Assembly (NCBI GenBank): GCA_051294375.1
Contig: CM119264.1
Coordinates: forward strand, 4,179,392-4,243,391
Direction: 5' to 3'
Source: Paraspadella gotoi
Taxonomy: Eukaryota > Chaetognatha
DNA: 64,000 nucleotides
Shown here: one piece after another, positions 22,128 through 35,375 of the stretch
Layout: each line of letters starts with the position of its first letter
Position numbering within the stretch: the stretch's first letter is position 1
Made by a program: the position numbers and the translations under genes
Notes under the pieces: generated by a model
Database searches by the model: none
Told to the model about the DNA's origin: nothing
The model's input: the letters and a program-made list of their open reading frames with translations, nothing else

Positions 22128-24075
22128 GTCTACTCTCTCTTTTCTCTCTTCTCCTCGCTCTCTCTCTCTCTTACTCTCTCTCTCTCTCTCCCATCCATCT
22201 CCCTTCTCTTTGCCCTCTATCTTTCTCAAACAAAAAATTTTTCGTCATCCGAATTGTATCGCTTTCCGTAGTTCACGTGTTTCGCGGTTGTTCACAATCA
22301 CGCCAATTGACGTTCTGTTCACGGGAGAAATCACGTGGAGGAATCACGTTGACCATTTACCGGGCGACTAAACTTCACACATAACGAGGTCAATCACGTG
22401 ACTACCCCCTGAACGAACTGATAGACACGTGGACTTCATTAATTGAGATTAAAATCAAATATTAGACGTCAAATCATTTTTTTAAGGATGGAACAATGGC
22501 GGTATCTCCATTCTCTCCTTCTCTCTCTTCTCTCGCTCTCTCCTCTTCTCCGCTCTCCTCTCTCTCGTCTCCTCCTCTCCTCCTCATCTCTCTGTCTTCT
22601 CATTTCCGAATGACCTACATCTTCGCGGTTCCCTGCAAACTGTCTCCACTCCCGTCAACCCGGCGCCGCCGCAGCCGCCGCAGCTCCGCCTCTGCAGCCA
22701 AAAAGTCGAAAGAGAAAATGGACTTTTCGATCGCGAGTGAAACAGTGAAATTATCTCGAATGAAATATTTTTGTTGTTTGTGAAAAATGAAAAAGATTGT
22801 GTTCAACGAGTTCACTGTGTTGGTTTTCGTCGTTTTTTTTAAACATTGTGAAACAGTTAAATAATTTTTTACTAATTTTGGATGATAAACTTATTGTTGA
22901 ATGAACATTATTTTGGGTTTATTAATCAGAAAATTCCTATTTCATTCACAATTCACAAAGCATCGTGAACTTAAGAAGTTCGCCATGCGCTCTAAATCAC
23001 AAACGCCTTTCAAGAAATCCCTGACCTCTCACCAATGCGGCCGCTTCGTCAATTCACGGGATTTTCCCGTAACATTACGTATTTCACGCGCGTCACTGAA
23101 CTCGTGGACTTCAACAACAGTTGACGCTTTGACCTTAACGATTTCGATCTAGCTTTGTGCAAGGCGACATGAACGTCGGTAGTCTTGTGTTTTTATATGT
23201 TTCCTTCTCCTTCCGTCGTGGTCGTCGTCGTCGTGGTCGTCGTCGTCGGATGGTCGTCGTCGGTCGTGGTCGTCGTCGTCGTTAGGCTCGTCGTCGTCGT
23301 CACGATGGCGAGTGCAGTGGTTTATAACGGCAGATTCTCGTTGACGTGGGATTAATTGCGAAACATTTTCCATGTCCGTCACAGAACGGAGGCAGGGGGG
23401 CTGGCCCAACGCCCCATTGTCCACGCTCGAGTTTTCTGTTCTCATAATCAAACCTGCGTCGAACGAGAAGAAGAAAGACTCAATTACCTGATTCGACTTT
23501 CGGAGTCTAATTCGAGGCCGAAAACGCATCGAACTATCAGGTCAGGCCGACGTTCCTCGTTAATTTAAGGATTCCATTGAATTCGCGTCAAAACATTATT
23601 CTACATTATAATGAAAACTTAATGATTCTTTTTAATTGGAAGGTAATTCCAATTCGGACGGATGGATTCAGATATAATGTTAGCTCAGTATGATAGTTTC
23701 ATTTTCTGTAAATTTAAAAAATTAAACGACCCAAAAAAATTATTTGTGTAAAAATTTTTCGGCGAAATCACTGGTGCGGAGATTCTTCTCCCTCGCGTGC
23801 CCCAACTCTCATTGTTATTTTTAATGAGAAAGGTTTTCAGGTTTCTTTCTATGGTTAATACGCAATGAAAAGGTAAAGATGAGAAAGAAAGGGCTAAATT
23901 GAATCTGTTATGATAAAAAAAAACGATTTAAAAAAAAAGGATTGAAAAAAAAAGAACAATGATCGAGCAGACGAACTTATTACGGAGAAAAAAAAAAGAA
24001 AGATTAAATTAAGAATAGAAATAAAGTAAGGTGTTTCCAACCGTCGGGCGAGTAGGCGGCCTTCACTTGTTGAAT
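19957..24075 (-). repeat. Large palindrome A, right arm
   Basis: Reverse complement of 15624-18798, starting in a (GA)n tract (19957-20033) that pairs with the CT tract before the left-arm gap. It is longer than the left arm because of an insertion at about 20475-21115 and because it contains sequence opposite the two left-arm gaps: GA and CT tracts at 21845-21998 and 22086-22190, and a Ser/Ala-codon-like GCC-rich segment at about 22655-22700. The arm ends at 24075, where a copy of 13317-14030 begins at once. Confidence 0.95.
20475..21115. mobile_element. Foldback (MITE-like) element inside an AAT microsatellite
   Basis: Terminal inverted repeats of about 150-180 bp: 20481-20640 (AAGAAAA..CGTCGAAT, GATCAA.TGCAGT, AACCAATATTTCGAT) is the reverse complement of 20945-21108. 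They enclose about 290 bp of unique, GC-richer sequence (20650-20935). It sits between (AAT)n blocks and is absent from the matching place in the left palindrome arm (about 18480), so it is a clean empty/filled pair. No transposase is visible. Long TIRs and a small core fit a non-autonomous foldback or MITE class. Exact ends and target-site duplication are hidden by the AT-rich flanks. Confidence 0.75.
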
Positions 24076-24682
24076 CTACTTGGGCATGACAACCCTTTTA
24101 ATAGCTGATCACTCTCGTCTTCTCTCTCACACTGCAATGTTTTTTTCTCACCCTTTTTAATGCTCTCTCTCTCTCTTCCTCTCTCTCTCTCTCGTCTCTC
24201 CTCTCTCTCTCTTCGTCTCTCTCTCTCTCTCTCTCTTTCTCTTTCGTCTCTCTCTTCGTCTGTCCTCTCTCTCAGTCTTTCTCTCTCCTTCTCTCTCCCT
24301 TCCTTTCTGGCTCTCGCTCTCAAAAAAAAACCGTCCGCTCATTTTTCCTTAAATTCCCTTTCTGGACGCCATCTTCCCTAAGAAGTCCCGAAATCGTTCT
24401 CTCTCCTCTTTTAACTGCCGTCGATTAAACCCTCAGTTTTTCCCAGATTTCCTCTTCTCTCTCTCTCTCCTCTCTTCTCTCTCTCTCTCTCTTTCATCTC
24501 TCGTCACTCTCCTCTTTGGTTCTTTTTTTCTCTCCGTCCAGAACGCGACGCTAGCGCCAAAAGGAGAACGTTGCGGAAATGTCGGAGTAAAATGAACAAA
24601 ACCCTGGGTGGGAGAGATGAAGCGTAGTAGAAACAAAGGGTCCTTTTCCCTTTCGAAATGCGCTCAATAGGCTCGAAATGAT

Positions 24683-24690
<8 letters not shown>
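24076..24690 (+). repeat. Direct repeat C, copy 2
   Basis: Same-orientation copy of 13317-14030, starting exactly at the outer end of palindrome A. Landmarks are GCATGACA, GCCATCTTCCCTAAGAAGTC, GACGCTAGCGCCA, GGAGAACGTT and CCCTTTCGAAATGCG. It ends in (GA)n at about 24682-24856. Confidence 0.9.
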
Positions 24691-24723
<33 letters not shown>

Positions 24724-24820
24724 AGAGAGTGAGATGAGAAAGAGATAGAGAGAGATGAGAGAGACGAGAGAGAGAGAGAGAGAGGATAGAAGAGAGAGAG
24801 AGAGGAGAGAAGAGAGAAGA

Positions 24821-24856
<36 letters not shown>
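24682..24856. repeat. (GA)n tract
   Basis: Interrupted GA repeat of about 175 bp. Ser/Leu-rich reading frames on the minus strand here are repeat translations. Confidence 0.95.
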
Positions 24857-25019
24857 AATCCATAAAAAAGGCGATAAAAAGAAAGGGGAAAACGTTAAAA
24901 CTGAAAATAGACAAAACAGAAGGAGGGATGGAAAAACGATTGAAGCGGCGACCAACGACTGCGTAAAAGAAGGGCGTGATCCGACGAAACATGAATGAAA
25001 GACAAAAACAGAAAGATTT

Positions 25020-25330
25020 GCCGATCGGAATACCAAATTCCATCATTTGGGTTGAAGTATACCGTCAATCGGGATGGGATTCTACCAATCGGGAAGAAAT
25101 TTTGCCGATCGGGAAGAAATTCTGACAATCAGGAAAAAAAAATATGTCGATCGGGAAGAAGTACTACTCCAATCGGGAATGAAATTCTTTCAACAGGGAT
25201 GGGATTCTACCAAATCTACCAATCATGATGCTTTTCTGCCAATAAAGATGGTATTCTGTCAATCAGGAGTCCACCTATAAGTGATACGACCAATCGGGAT
25301 GAAATTCTACCGATCGGTTTTTAAATAAAT
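25020..25330. repeat. Minisatellite, unit about 22 bp
   Basis: About a dozen degenerate copies of a unit resembling CAATCGGGA.G..ATTCTACC. Conserved words are CGGGA and ATTCT.CC. The unit length is not a multiple of three and copies drift, so the open frames across it are not a repeat protein. Confidence 0.9.
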
Positions 25331-25826
25331 CTAACTCGCTTTAACTATCGGACGTCGGGAGTTAAGAAGTCCTTCTGAGTCATTCTTTGAGAGAACTTTA
25401 AGCCCGAGAAATATTTACGAACGTGAATATAAATATAGCGATAAAAAGACCCCAAATTTATGAATAAATATTCATGAGATATCGGATATAAATATCGAAA
25501 AGGAAAAACTTCGGGGAAACGAAAAGTCGATAAGATTGCGAAGTAAGGGTGAACCGACTGAAGACTGAAGACTGAAGAGGGAGGAAAAAGGGAAGACAAG
25601 CTGGTGTCGAAATCCGGGGTGGTTAAATCTGGGTGGTAGAAATGGGGGTTTGTAGTGGCTCTGGGTGCCAGGAAAGTAAGAAAACATTTCATGACAAAAG
25701 ATAACAACGACGACAAATATGACGAAGACGACGACGACGACGACGAAAAGATTATGTCGATTTTCTGGGATGAATAATTCGACGACGTAAGAAAGAGATA
25801 AAGCTGACCCGGTGGACGACGACGCA

Positions 25827-25858
<32 letters not shown>

Positions 25859-26234
25859 ACGATTTCGACGACGACGACGACGACGACGACTTGACGACGC
25901 ACGAACTTTTGCTATGCGACGACGCGTGAATCTTTCTCGAGAAGATAAGGAAATTCGTGGGCGGGCGAAAATGCGGTGTGAAGTATGAGGAATTGATAAG
26001 AGAAGCAAAGAAAGAAGGTGAGTGGAGAGGGGGAGGTTGGAGAGGTGGGGAGGTTGGAAAGGGGAAGGTGGTGGGGGGGAAGTGGGAGAGGGGGTGGGAT
26101 CACACGCGAATCGATCCCCATCACATTCCAATCGTCTCTTCCAAGCTTAATTTATCAGCATCCTCATAAAAGAATGAGTCAAACACCCAAAAACAGCCGT
26201 ATAAACTCCAGCATACTCTCCCACAGCCTTAACC
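25331..26234. repeat. Intergenic with (GAC)n tracts
   Basis: (GAC)n lies at about 25715-25745 and, longer, at about 25815-25893. 25380-25700 is unique. 25950-26110 is GA/GG-rich. The minus-strand frames are Arg/Val/Ser translations of these tracts. No gene recognised. Confidence 0.75.
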
Positions 26235-26520
26235 ATTAACAGTTCCCCTGACAGTTCCTTGAATTTAATTATCTTATCTTTGAAGTATTTAACAGTTCCC
26301 TTGAGAGTGTTTTGAAATTTATTTTATCTTATCTTCGAAGTATTTAACAGTTCCTTGAGAGTTCCTTAAATTTATTATATCTTAATCTTCGAAGTATTAA
26401 CAGTTCCCTTGCCAAGTTCCTTGAATTTATTGTATCTTTATCTTCCAAGTATTTTAAACAGTTCCCCTTGACAGTTTCTTGAATTTATTTATCTTTCCCT
26501 TCGGAAGTATTTTTTTCGAA
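26235..26520. repeat. Minisatellite, unit about 55 bp, five copies
   Basis: CAGTTCCC (or CAGTTCCTT) begins copies at about 26240, 26292, 26348, 26401 and 26460. Each continues with GTTCCTTGAATTTATT.TATCTT and TCGAAGTATTTAA. Copies differ by 1-4 base indels. Confidence 0.9.
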
Positions 26521-26751
26521 CCACCATTTGAAATTGTCCCTACAGCATATCGGAACCTGGCTTCTAGCTGACTTTCAACACGATCGAGCTGGAGGAAGAG
26601 GAGAGATGTGAGACTCTGGATATAGGCTTTCATGCCTTCCCCCCATTTTTTTATTCTTAATGTTCTAAGAACATAGAAGAAACAATTTTTTTAACGCTTG
26701 CGCAATAAAAGAATAAAAAGAAAGGAGAGAAAAAGAAAAAGATATAGGCCT

Positions 26752-26836
<85 letters not shown>

Positions 26837-26977
26837 GCATTAAGGATTTGATGGATACAAACAGTTTCGCTTAAAAGATGTGGGATACAAATAGGGGAGG
26901 ATCGAGAGGAAAAACAAACAATGGGAAACAAAAGGAACGATTGAGAAGATGGAGTTATTAGTGGAAGCGGAAGGGAG

Positions 26978-27036
<59 letters not shown>

Positions 27037-27232
27037 AGAAGAGAGAGAAGAGAGAGAAGAGAGAGAGAAACTTCGGTCTTTTCCATTTTTTTACCATCTC
27101 TCCACTCTCCTCTCCGCACTTTAGCCGGTGTTAGATGGCGGGAAACAAATGACTAACGTGAAGTGGGATTAAGAGATGCCTTGATTAGATAAGGTTTTCT
27201 GGGAGACAGCGAGAGGAGTTCGTGCAATCATC

Positions 27233-27310
<78 letters not shown>

Positions 27311-27526
27311 AGAGTCCTTAAACAAAGAGCGAGAGAGAAAACTGGAAAAAGAGTGCGGTTTAAAACCTGAAAAACATTGAAAATGTTGAAAGTAAACAAA
27401 AGAAATTTTTGGAATAAAGAAATGGAAATGGATTGATAATTTTCTAAATCGTTTTTTCAAAAATAAGGAAATAAAAAAGAAAAGAAACGGAGAAAGAAAA
27501 AAGAAAGAAAAAAAATAAATAAAGAA

Positions 27527-27578
<52 letters not shown>

Positions 27579-27601
27579 AGAAAAGAAAGAAAGAAAGAAG
27601 A

Positions 27602-27632
<31 letters not shown>

Positions 27633-27640
27633 GTATGGTG
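26521..27640. repeat. Cluster of long (GA)n and (AAAG)n microsatellites
   Basis: (GA)n at about 26755-26833, 26982-27070 and 27233-27316, (AAAG)n at about 27525-27596 and (GA)n at 27603-27632, with 80-200 bp unique spacers. 26521-26660 is unique without coding signal. Confidence 0.95.
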
Positions 27641-28196
27641 TGTGTTTCGTTAATGCTCACTAGAAAATTCTCTCTGTCGTCTTCATAATCGGTCGTAGTC
27701 CGTTCGTCCATTGTCGACCTTCGTATCAAACCACGAGACATTTGCAAAATAATATAATCTTTTTTAAATTATGAATTGCTTCTGTTGCTTGATATAAATA
27801 TACTTCTATAACTATACTATAAGTTTTTTTAGGAACATTATAAAATTTTCTATTTAACGTTCTCGTTCAAAAAAAAAAAAAAAGATGGGGAAAAAGAAAA
27901 CAAGGATTTTTTCTTTATTTTTCGAGACTCCGGCGCGTCTTCGAGCTCAACGGTGCATTACGAAAGAAGACGACTGACGACGACGACGAACGACAATGAC
28001 GACGACGAAGCCAACGGCAAACGAACGACGACGGCGAAATTCTAAAAAGAAAAAAAATGTCGCCTTAGGGATCAAAATGAAGCGGAAGATGTTCTCAGCC
28101 GCGGCTTAACGTGAACTAATCAAAAAAGGAGGGGGAGAAGAGAGAGGAAGAGAGAGAGAGAGAGAGAAGAGAAGAGGAGGAGAGAGAGAGACGGAG

Positions 28197-28234
<38 letters not shown>

Positions 28235-28891
28235 AAAAAGCAAAAAAGGATGGCAATAGGAAGGAAATAACTGAAAGGTAAGGTTGTAGTGAAATGAACT
28301 TTGGGAATTCAGCTAAAGGTAGTGATAGGCGGATGAAAAAAAAAACCTAGTGTAATTGAAATGAATACGGAATTATAATTAGAATAAATGTTTTTTATGA
28401 AGAGAATAGATGTATGGACGCATATATTGCAAGAAGATAGATAGAGAGACACAGTGTACCAATAGATTACAATTCAAAAACCGTTGTTGAAATCAAGAAG
28501 AAAAAGACGAGGCATCATAATGCGCGCTTTCCGCTCCTCCACTCATTCTACACAAACCACTGGCACCATTCCCACTTTCGCTCCATACATCACCCAAAGG
28601 CCTCGCTACCCCCCCCCAGCCTTTAAATTACTGCAATCATAGTTGAATATTTTATACCCCACAAGAGTTTCAATGTTTTCAATCTCTCCCTAATCTCCCT
28701 ATCCGTATCTATCCAATTTTATCCGTATCCTATCCTCAGCAGTCCGATTTCCCTCCGAGCCCGCTTCCACCTCACCCTCAGCCCCCATCACATCCGCCTT
28801 CCTGCGTTCCTTCGAATTAATCTCCGCTGATGCCGACTTTAAAAGAAATTAAATCGTGTGGGAGAGACATCCCTCCCATCCGAAGGGAGAC

Positions 28892-28983
<92 letters not shown>

Positions 28984-30264
28984 AGAGAGGAGAGAGAAGA
29001 GAGAGAGGAGAGAGAGAAGAGAAAAATCAGTTTCTTTGAGCTGAAAGATCGCAGTTGTGTCGCTAAAAAAGGTTGAATTTGCTCGAAAGGACGAGATGTA
29101 AATACAATAAATGACAACAAGAAGAGAAACAACAACATAAGCCTACAAAACCAACTCTAACGGGGGGGGCATCTTTATTATTATTTATATTGTTGAACCT
29201 TATGGTTAGTGGTAGAAATGCTCCGCATTGTTCTTGCTATTGCCAGTTTAAACTTGATAAATTTGTTATGAATTAATATAACAACAAACAAATAAGAAAC
29301 AACAACAATAACTAATAACTCACAACTAATAATTATGAGGTTTTTAAAAATCACAATGAAAAATATATTTATTAGGATGATCGCCAAATGATGATGATGA
29401 TGAATGATGATGATGATGAATGATGATGAGATAGGATGATGAAAAACCGAATCACAACAATAAAATTAAAACCGATCACAGAATACAGACGACGAAACGA
29501 CGACGACGACAACTACGACCACGTTCTGCAAAAAAAAAGGAAGAAAAGTGAAACTAGGGAGAGAAAGAAAAACAGCTGATCGGAGACAATGTGGCAAAGG
29601 AGCAGGAGGAGGAGAGGGAGGAGGAGAAGGAGGAGGTAAAGAAGAGAGAAAGGGGAAGGAGGATGAAGGGAAGACTAGTCGACGATTGTCCTCAATGGGA
29701 AATGCAAACAGTCCTCTCTCTCTCTCTCTCTCTCTCATCTCTCTCGTCTCGTCTCTCCTCTTCTCCTCTCTCTCTACTCTTCGAGATCTCTCCTCTGAGT
29801 TCAGTTCACGATTCCTTCACACGCCCGTCTCACGTGAGTGAAGATCCTTAGCGCGTGCGGGCGTGCGAAATGAATGGAAAAAGGTCGAGCGGCGAGAAGT
29901 GAACCCCACGTGAACGGATCACGTCATCGATAGCATCGTTTCTCACTGTGAACTCAGGGAGCGACGAACAAAAACGATCCTGATTCTCTCCTCCCGATTT
30001 CTCGCTCTCCGAAAAATAAGAAAGAAAAAAGAAAGAAGAAGCGAGAACAATGAAAGAAAGAAAAAAAGAGAAAGAAAAAAGCGTTGGCACTTTCAAATTC
30101 CATTTTTCAAAAAAAGAGAGAAAAAAAATCCCAGACAATAGACCATTACTCATTCCTGGTAGAGGCGGTGAATGGGAGGAGGAAGAGCGGGGAAGAAAGA
30201 AGAGGAAAAAAATCTCGAGTCTCCAAACTCACGAAAAAACATCCAATTCGGTCGATGCCATTTT
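27641..30264. repeat. Intergenic: GA tracts and AT-rich DNA, no gene seen
   Basis: (GA)n at about 28138-28233 and 28888-29022, GATGAATGATGATG repeats at about 29388-29440, GAGGAGGA at 29600-29640, and CT at 29711-29770. 28500-28860 is unique and pyrimidine-biased. E-boxes lie at about 29829 (CTCACGTGAG) and 29907. No recognisable protein or RNA gene. Confidence 0.75.
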
Positions 30265-30424
30265 CACGACTGGCAGTGCCATTTAGACTCGTAAGTCGTA
30301 ACGACTGGCATTGCTTTTTAGCCTGCCGCGAATGGCAGCGACATTATGACTCCAACAAGTGGCATGACCATTTTTCCGTCTTTTGTTCAAGTACATAGAG
30401 TTGTACTCAATGGCAGAGCTATTT

Positions 30425-31757
<1,333 letters not shown>

Positions 31758-31782
31758 NNNNNNNNNNNNNNNNNNNNNNNNN

Positions 31783-32120
31783 GGAGGGGGGGCGGCCTAG
31801 GAGATGAGTGAATGGAGGAAAAGGAGGAACTTGTCCCGGCATCGTTTCCAGTTCAGAAAATGGCGGTCGGGGATAAGATGATGACGAGCTGAGAACGCGG
31901 AGGGGAAAAGAATAGAGGGAGAGGTTAGAGACTCGAGCTTGTTAGGGCGGAAGGGAATTCAAAACATGGGGCGAGGAGGGAGGGAGAAGAAGAGATGGGG
32001 AGACGGTTAGGAGAGAGTTAGGGGAAGGAGAAATTAAAACATGGGAGGAGGAGGAGAGGAGCAAGGAGAGAGGGGATGAGGGTTCTACGCAGAGATGTAG
32101 TTAGAAGGGTAAGGAGATAA
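31783..32120. repeat. Centre of palindrome B, with about 80-bp tandem units
   Basis: The line AAAACATGGG followed by G/A-rich sequence recurs at about 31962, 32037 and 32119 (steps near 80 bp). The region is unpaired except at its right edge. GAAAATGGCGG at about 31856 resembles a YY1 site, but no reading frame of note follows. Confidence 0.7.
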
Positions 32121-34440
32121 AAAACATGGGAGAGGGAGACAGTGGTGGCGTTTGATAGAAATTGTAGGGGAAAATGTGATGTGGTGATGAGACAAAATTG
32201 AGCAGAAATGCGCTGCGCTATGAACGACGAAAAGACAAGTCGAGGAGACTTAAAATTAGGAGATAAAGATATGTTTTGCACCTCGATTCATTAGCGGATG
32301 CAGGAACAGTAAAGGCTACGACACCTATGTGATAATTATAATTAATATATATTTAATTTTTAATCTTCTATGGATTGCACTATAAGTAAAAAAAGTTTAT
32401 TAGAGCAGAAGAAGGGTAGAGAGAGAAGAACAGCATGAGATGGCGAAAAAGGGATGTTGTGATTATGCTTGCCTACCATGTGTGTTCTGACTGAATTATC
32501 CTATGTCCTTCCCTTCGATCCCCCTATCCTCCTGTGCATCTGCAATTGCTTCTCTTATCTCTCTCTCTCTCTCTCTCACTCATCTCCTCCCTGTCTTCTG
32601 TGTTCGATCGTATTATTCCATCGATTAGTTTTGGGAGAGTATGGCCCGCTCGGTTCTCGCGACTGTGTTTTGGCACTTTCAGTTTTGAGCTTTAATAAGT
32701 GGAATCGACCGCAGATGTAACATTCTGTGGTTATTTGAAAAGGATTGTAGATGTTGTAGGACTCCTTAAAACGAGTTTCAAGCCATAATATTTTCAGGAT
32801 GAAATAACTTGATTTTAGAAAGAAATCTTTTAATTTTTTTTTTTTTACGTTGAATAAGGTGAAAGCTCTGTATGGGGCTTACTTGACTTATTACCTTAAT
32901 AGTCCGGATTCTCATCGACTAATTTTAACTGCGGATTTGAATTCTCTCTCTCTCTCTCTCTTTCTCTTCTCTTCTTCTCTGAGAGATTCCTTGGAGGGGA
33001 TTTCTCAGTTTCTCAGTGAGAAAATTGTTTGGCAGTGGCTATAATCTTGACTTAATATTAAAATCCATTTCAACTTTATCAAAAGGGATAAGAAGAATAG
33101 AATAAGTAACTTTATTAGTACTTCAATATCCATATAATTCATTGAAAAGAATGCCTGGTTGCATAGTCAGCTATGATCAGGTAACCAAAATGCCAGCAGC
33201 GGCCTAGTAGAGGCTGTGTATCGTCATCCCCTTCTTTCAGCTCGAGCAGGTATCTCTCCTTTAGTTAAGTCAGCTACGATACCGGAGATTGGAGCATACA
33301 GAATCCTCGATGATTTCTTTCGTCCTCTCAACTCAGCATCAAGTCAGTGCAGAGCGAAGGGACGCTCTCGAGCACAGCTCAAGCTTAAATAAAATGCTTA
33401 AAATTATTATACCCTTATTCACAATATATTTCACAAATATCATTTAATACCTGGCTCATGGTCTCAGGAGGATCGTCTCCGTAGAATTAGAATTTACGTT
33501 CTTCCTCTTTTGCTTTCATACCAAGGATCTACAATTCATTACAAGCCGATGAGAGGAGAATTCCACATTTTAAGAAATAAAGTTCCAAAACATCTACTAG
33601 GTTATTATTAACAGATGAGGAGCCAGTGATATTCAAATTCATGGCTATAAAATTCAACAAATTAGAGAAATTAAACAGGACTTATGGAAGTTCATTGAAC
33701 CTTAACTTTAACTCATTATATTTGAACATCTAAGAAAATAAAATGGTCAGGCTCAAATTCAGATAAAAAATCTTTAAACTCTTTAACATCTTCTCTTCTC
33801 TCTCTCATCTCTTCTCTCTCTCTTCTCTCTCATTTTTCTCGATTTCACGGACTGGTTCAAGTGAGTTCACAAACCGGCACATCGTGAAATCGAAGGAAAA
33901 GAGAGGTAAAAAGTTTCTTTCTTCCTCTTTCGCTGCATTCTTTCTCGCGGACACCTTTTTTCGTTAAAGCTCAATTTTTTAGTCTCTTTCCCTTCATTTT
34001 GCTCCCGTTATTTTGAGGTCGTTCGGATGGCGTTCTCTCTCTCTCTCTCTCTCTTTCTTTCTCTTCTCTTCTCTCTCTCTCTCTCTCTGTCTCGTTGTAT
34101 AATTAATTTTATTAATAAAGTGTTCACTATTACTTACTGGCATTGGTTCACCTTCAGTTATTACCAACAATTATTTCGCTTCAGGGGAACTATTGGCCTT
34201 TCTTTCAGTGTCTCTGTTGCAAATGCTGCATTCGAAAAGTCAACCAAGAGACAACTGGACAGTATCCAGGTCGTTGATTCCGTAATGGCATTGTCTCAGA
34301 TTTTTGGTTTGTTAATAAATCACCGACCTTGCCAGTGGGGGATCAGATAATGATTTTGCCAAGCGAAAACTAAATAAAAACTCTGGTGGTGAGTGATACT
34401 CTCAATAGTTCGTTTAATCAGAACAGGGCAATTCAGCTTG
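32121..34440 (-). repeat. Palindrome B, right arm
   Basis: Reverse complement of 30425-31757 in two blocks, about 32121-32972 and 34036-34440, separated by about 1.06 kb not present in the left arm. Both blocks meet the extra segment in CT tracts (32942-32972 and 34036-34092), at the place of the single (GA)n in the left arm. Confidence 0.92.
33000..34030. mobile_element. 1-kb extra segment inside palindrome B right arm
   Basis: Present in one arm only and flanked on both sides by CT repeats. Contents: unique AT-rich DNA, a GC-richer stretch (33150-33390) and a short hairpin CGATTTCACG..TCGTGAAATCG at about 33839-33890. No transposase, TIR or target duplication can be fixed. It could equally be a deletion from the left arm by recombination in the microsatellite. 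Confidence 0.4.
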
Positions 34441-35304
34441 AACTCTCTCTCTTTTTAACGCCCCACCCTTCCACCATCCTTTCCCCCTTCCTTACCCCAT
34501 GATTGTCAAGAGAACGGTTTTTTTTGTTCTAGAAGGAGACTCTCGACGAACTCAGCTCTTTGTTCACTTGTTAGTTCGCTCGTTCGCTCGTTCGCTTCTT
34601 GTTCGCTTCTTTCTAAAAAAACGAGACAAGACGAGACAAAACAAGAAAAGAAAGAAAAAGAAAAGAAAAGAAAAGAAAAGAAAAGAAAAGAAAAGAAAAG
34701 AAAAGAAAAGAAAAGAAAAGAAAAGAAAAGAAAAGAAAAGAAAAGAAAAGAGAAGAGAGTGTAGCTAAGCTCGGCTCAAACGCGGTGTGTGACTGGGCTC
34801 TCCGCCCAAAGATCCTTAAGGCGACTGGAATAGTGTAAAGAATGGGACAGGAGTTGAAGACGACGATGACGACGACGACGACGAGTCAGAGGAAAAGCCG
34901 AGAAAATCCTTCCACCCACGCCAGAGCGAGATTAGGGAGACGAGCGGACGAAGGACACGCCCACTTTTCCGGGTGAGGGTGGAAAAAAAAAGGGCGAGCA
35001 AGCAAATGGGGGTGAAAGCAGCGGGCAAGCAATGCCCCAAGCACGGAGGAATTGAAGCGAGAAAAATTATCGTTAAAAAAGAAAAGAATTGTTGACATTC
35101 GACATCGGAAAAAAAAACTTTATTGCGATTGAGTTACATACGGGATAACGGATGTAATTGAAATATAAACGTTCCTTAGTTATTTCTTCATCTTTTCTCG
35201 ACTCATCACGAATTCTTTGTCCGAGGAATCGTCGTTCGGCCAACGACCGAGAGAAGAGAACATTTTCGGAATACAATTCCCCAACCAATTTTGGAGAAAG
35301 TCAC
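34441..35304. repeat. (AAAAG)n microsatellite and unique DNA
   Basis: A nearly pure AAAAG pentamer array at about 34650-34750, preceded by CGTTCGCT repeats (34570-34605). A short (GAC)n lies at 34858-34884. 34890-35300 is unique; the short frames there show no family resemblance. Confidence 0.9.
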
Positions 35305-35375
35305 AGTTCTTTCGACTGAACCCGCGGTCTTTGTGATGCGCTCACGCTCTGTGAGACCAGTTGCTCTAAAAACTG
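35305..35375 (-). tRNA. tRNA-like sequence, probably SINE head or pseudogene
   Basis: On the minus strand TTAGAGCAACTGGTCTCA (A-box-like) is followed after about 38 bases by GCGGGTTCAGTC (B-box-like, GGTTCGANTCC class), a spacing normal for a tRNA. The acceptor stem and anticodon arm do not fold convincingly. CACAAAGACCG, just before the B box, recurs about 70 bp further upstream on the same strand (near 35375-35385). A tRNA-derived SINE fragment fits best. Confidence 0.3.

Noticed and set aside
25020-25330. Possible CRISPR-like array of short regular repeats
   Set aside because: Units are contiguous and degenerate without unique spacers, and the genome is eukaryotic, so it is a minisatellite. 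The same applies to 43425-44090 and 61305-61690.
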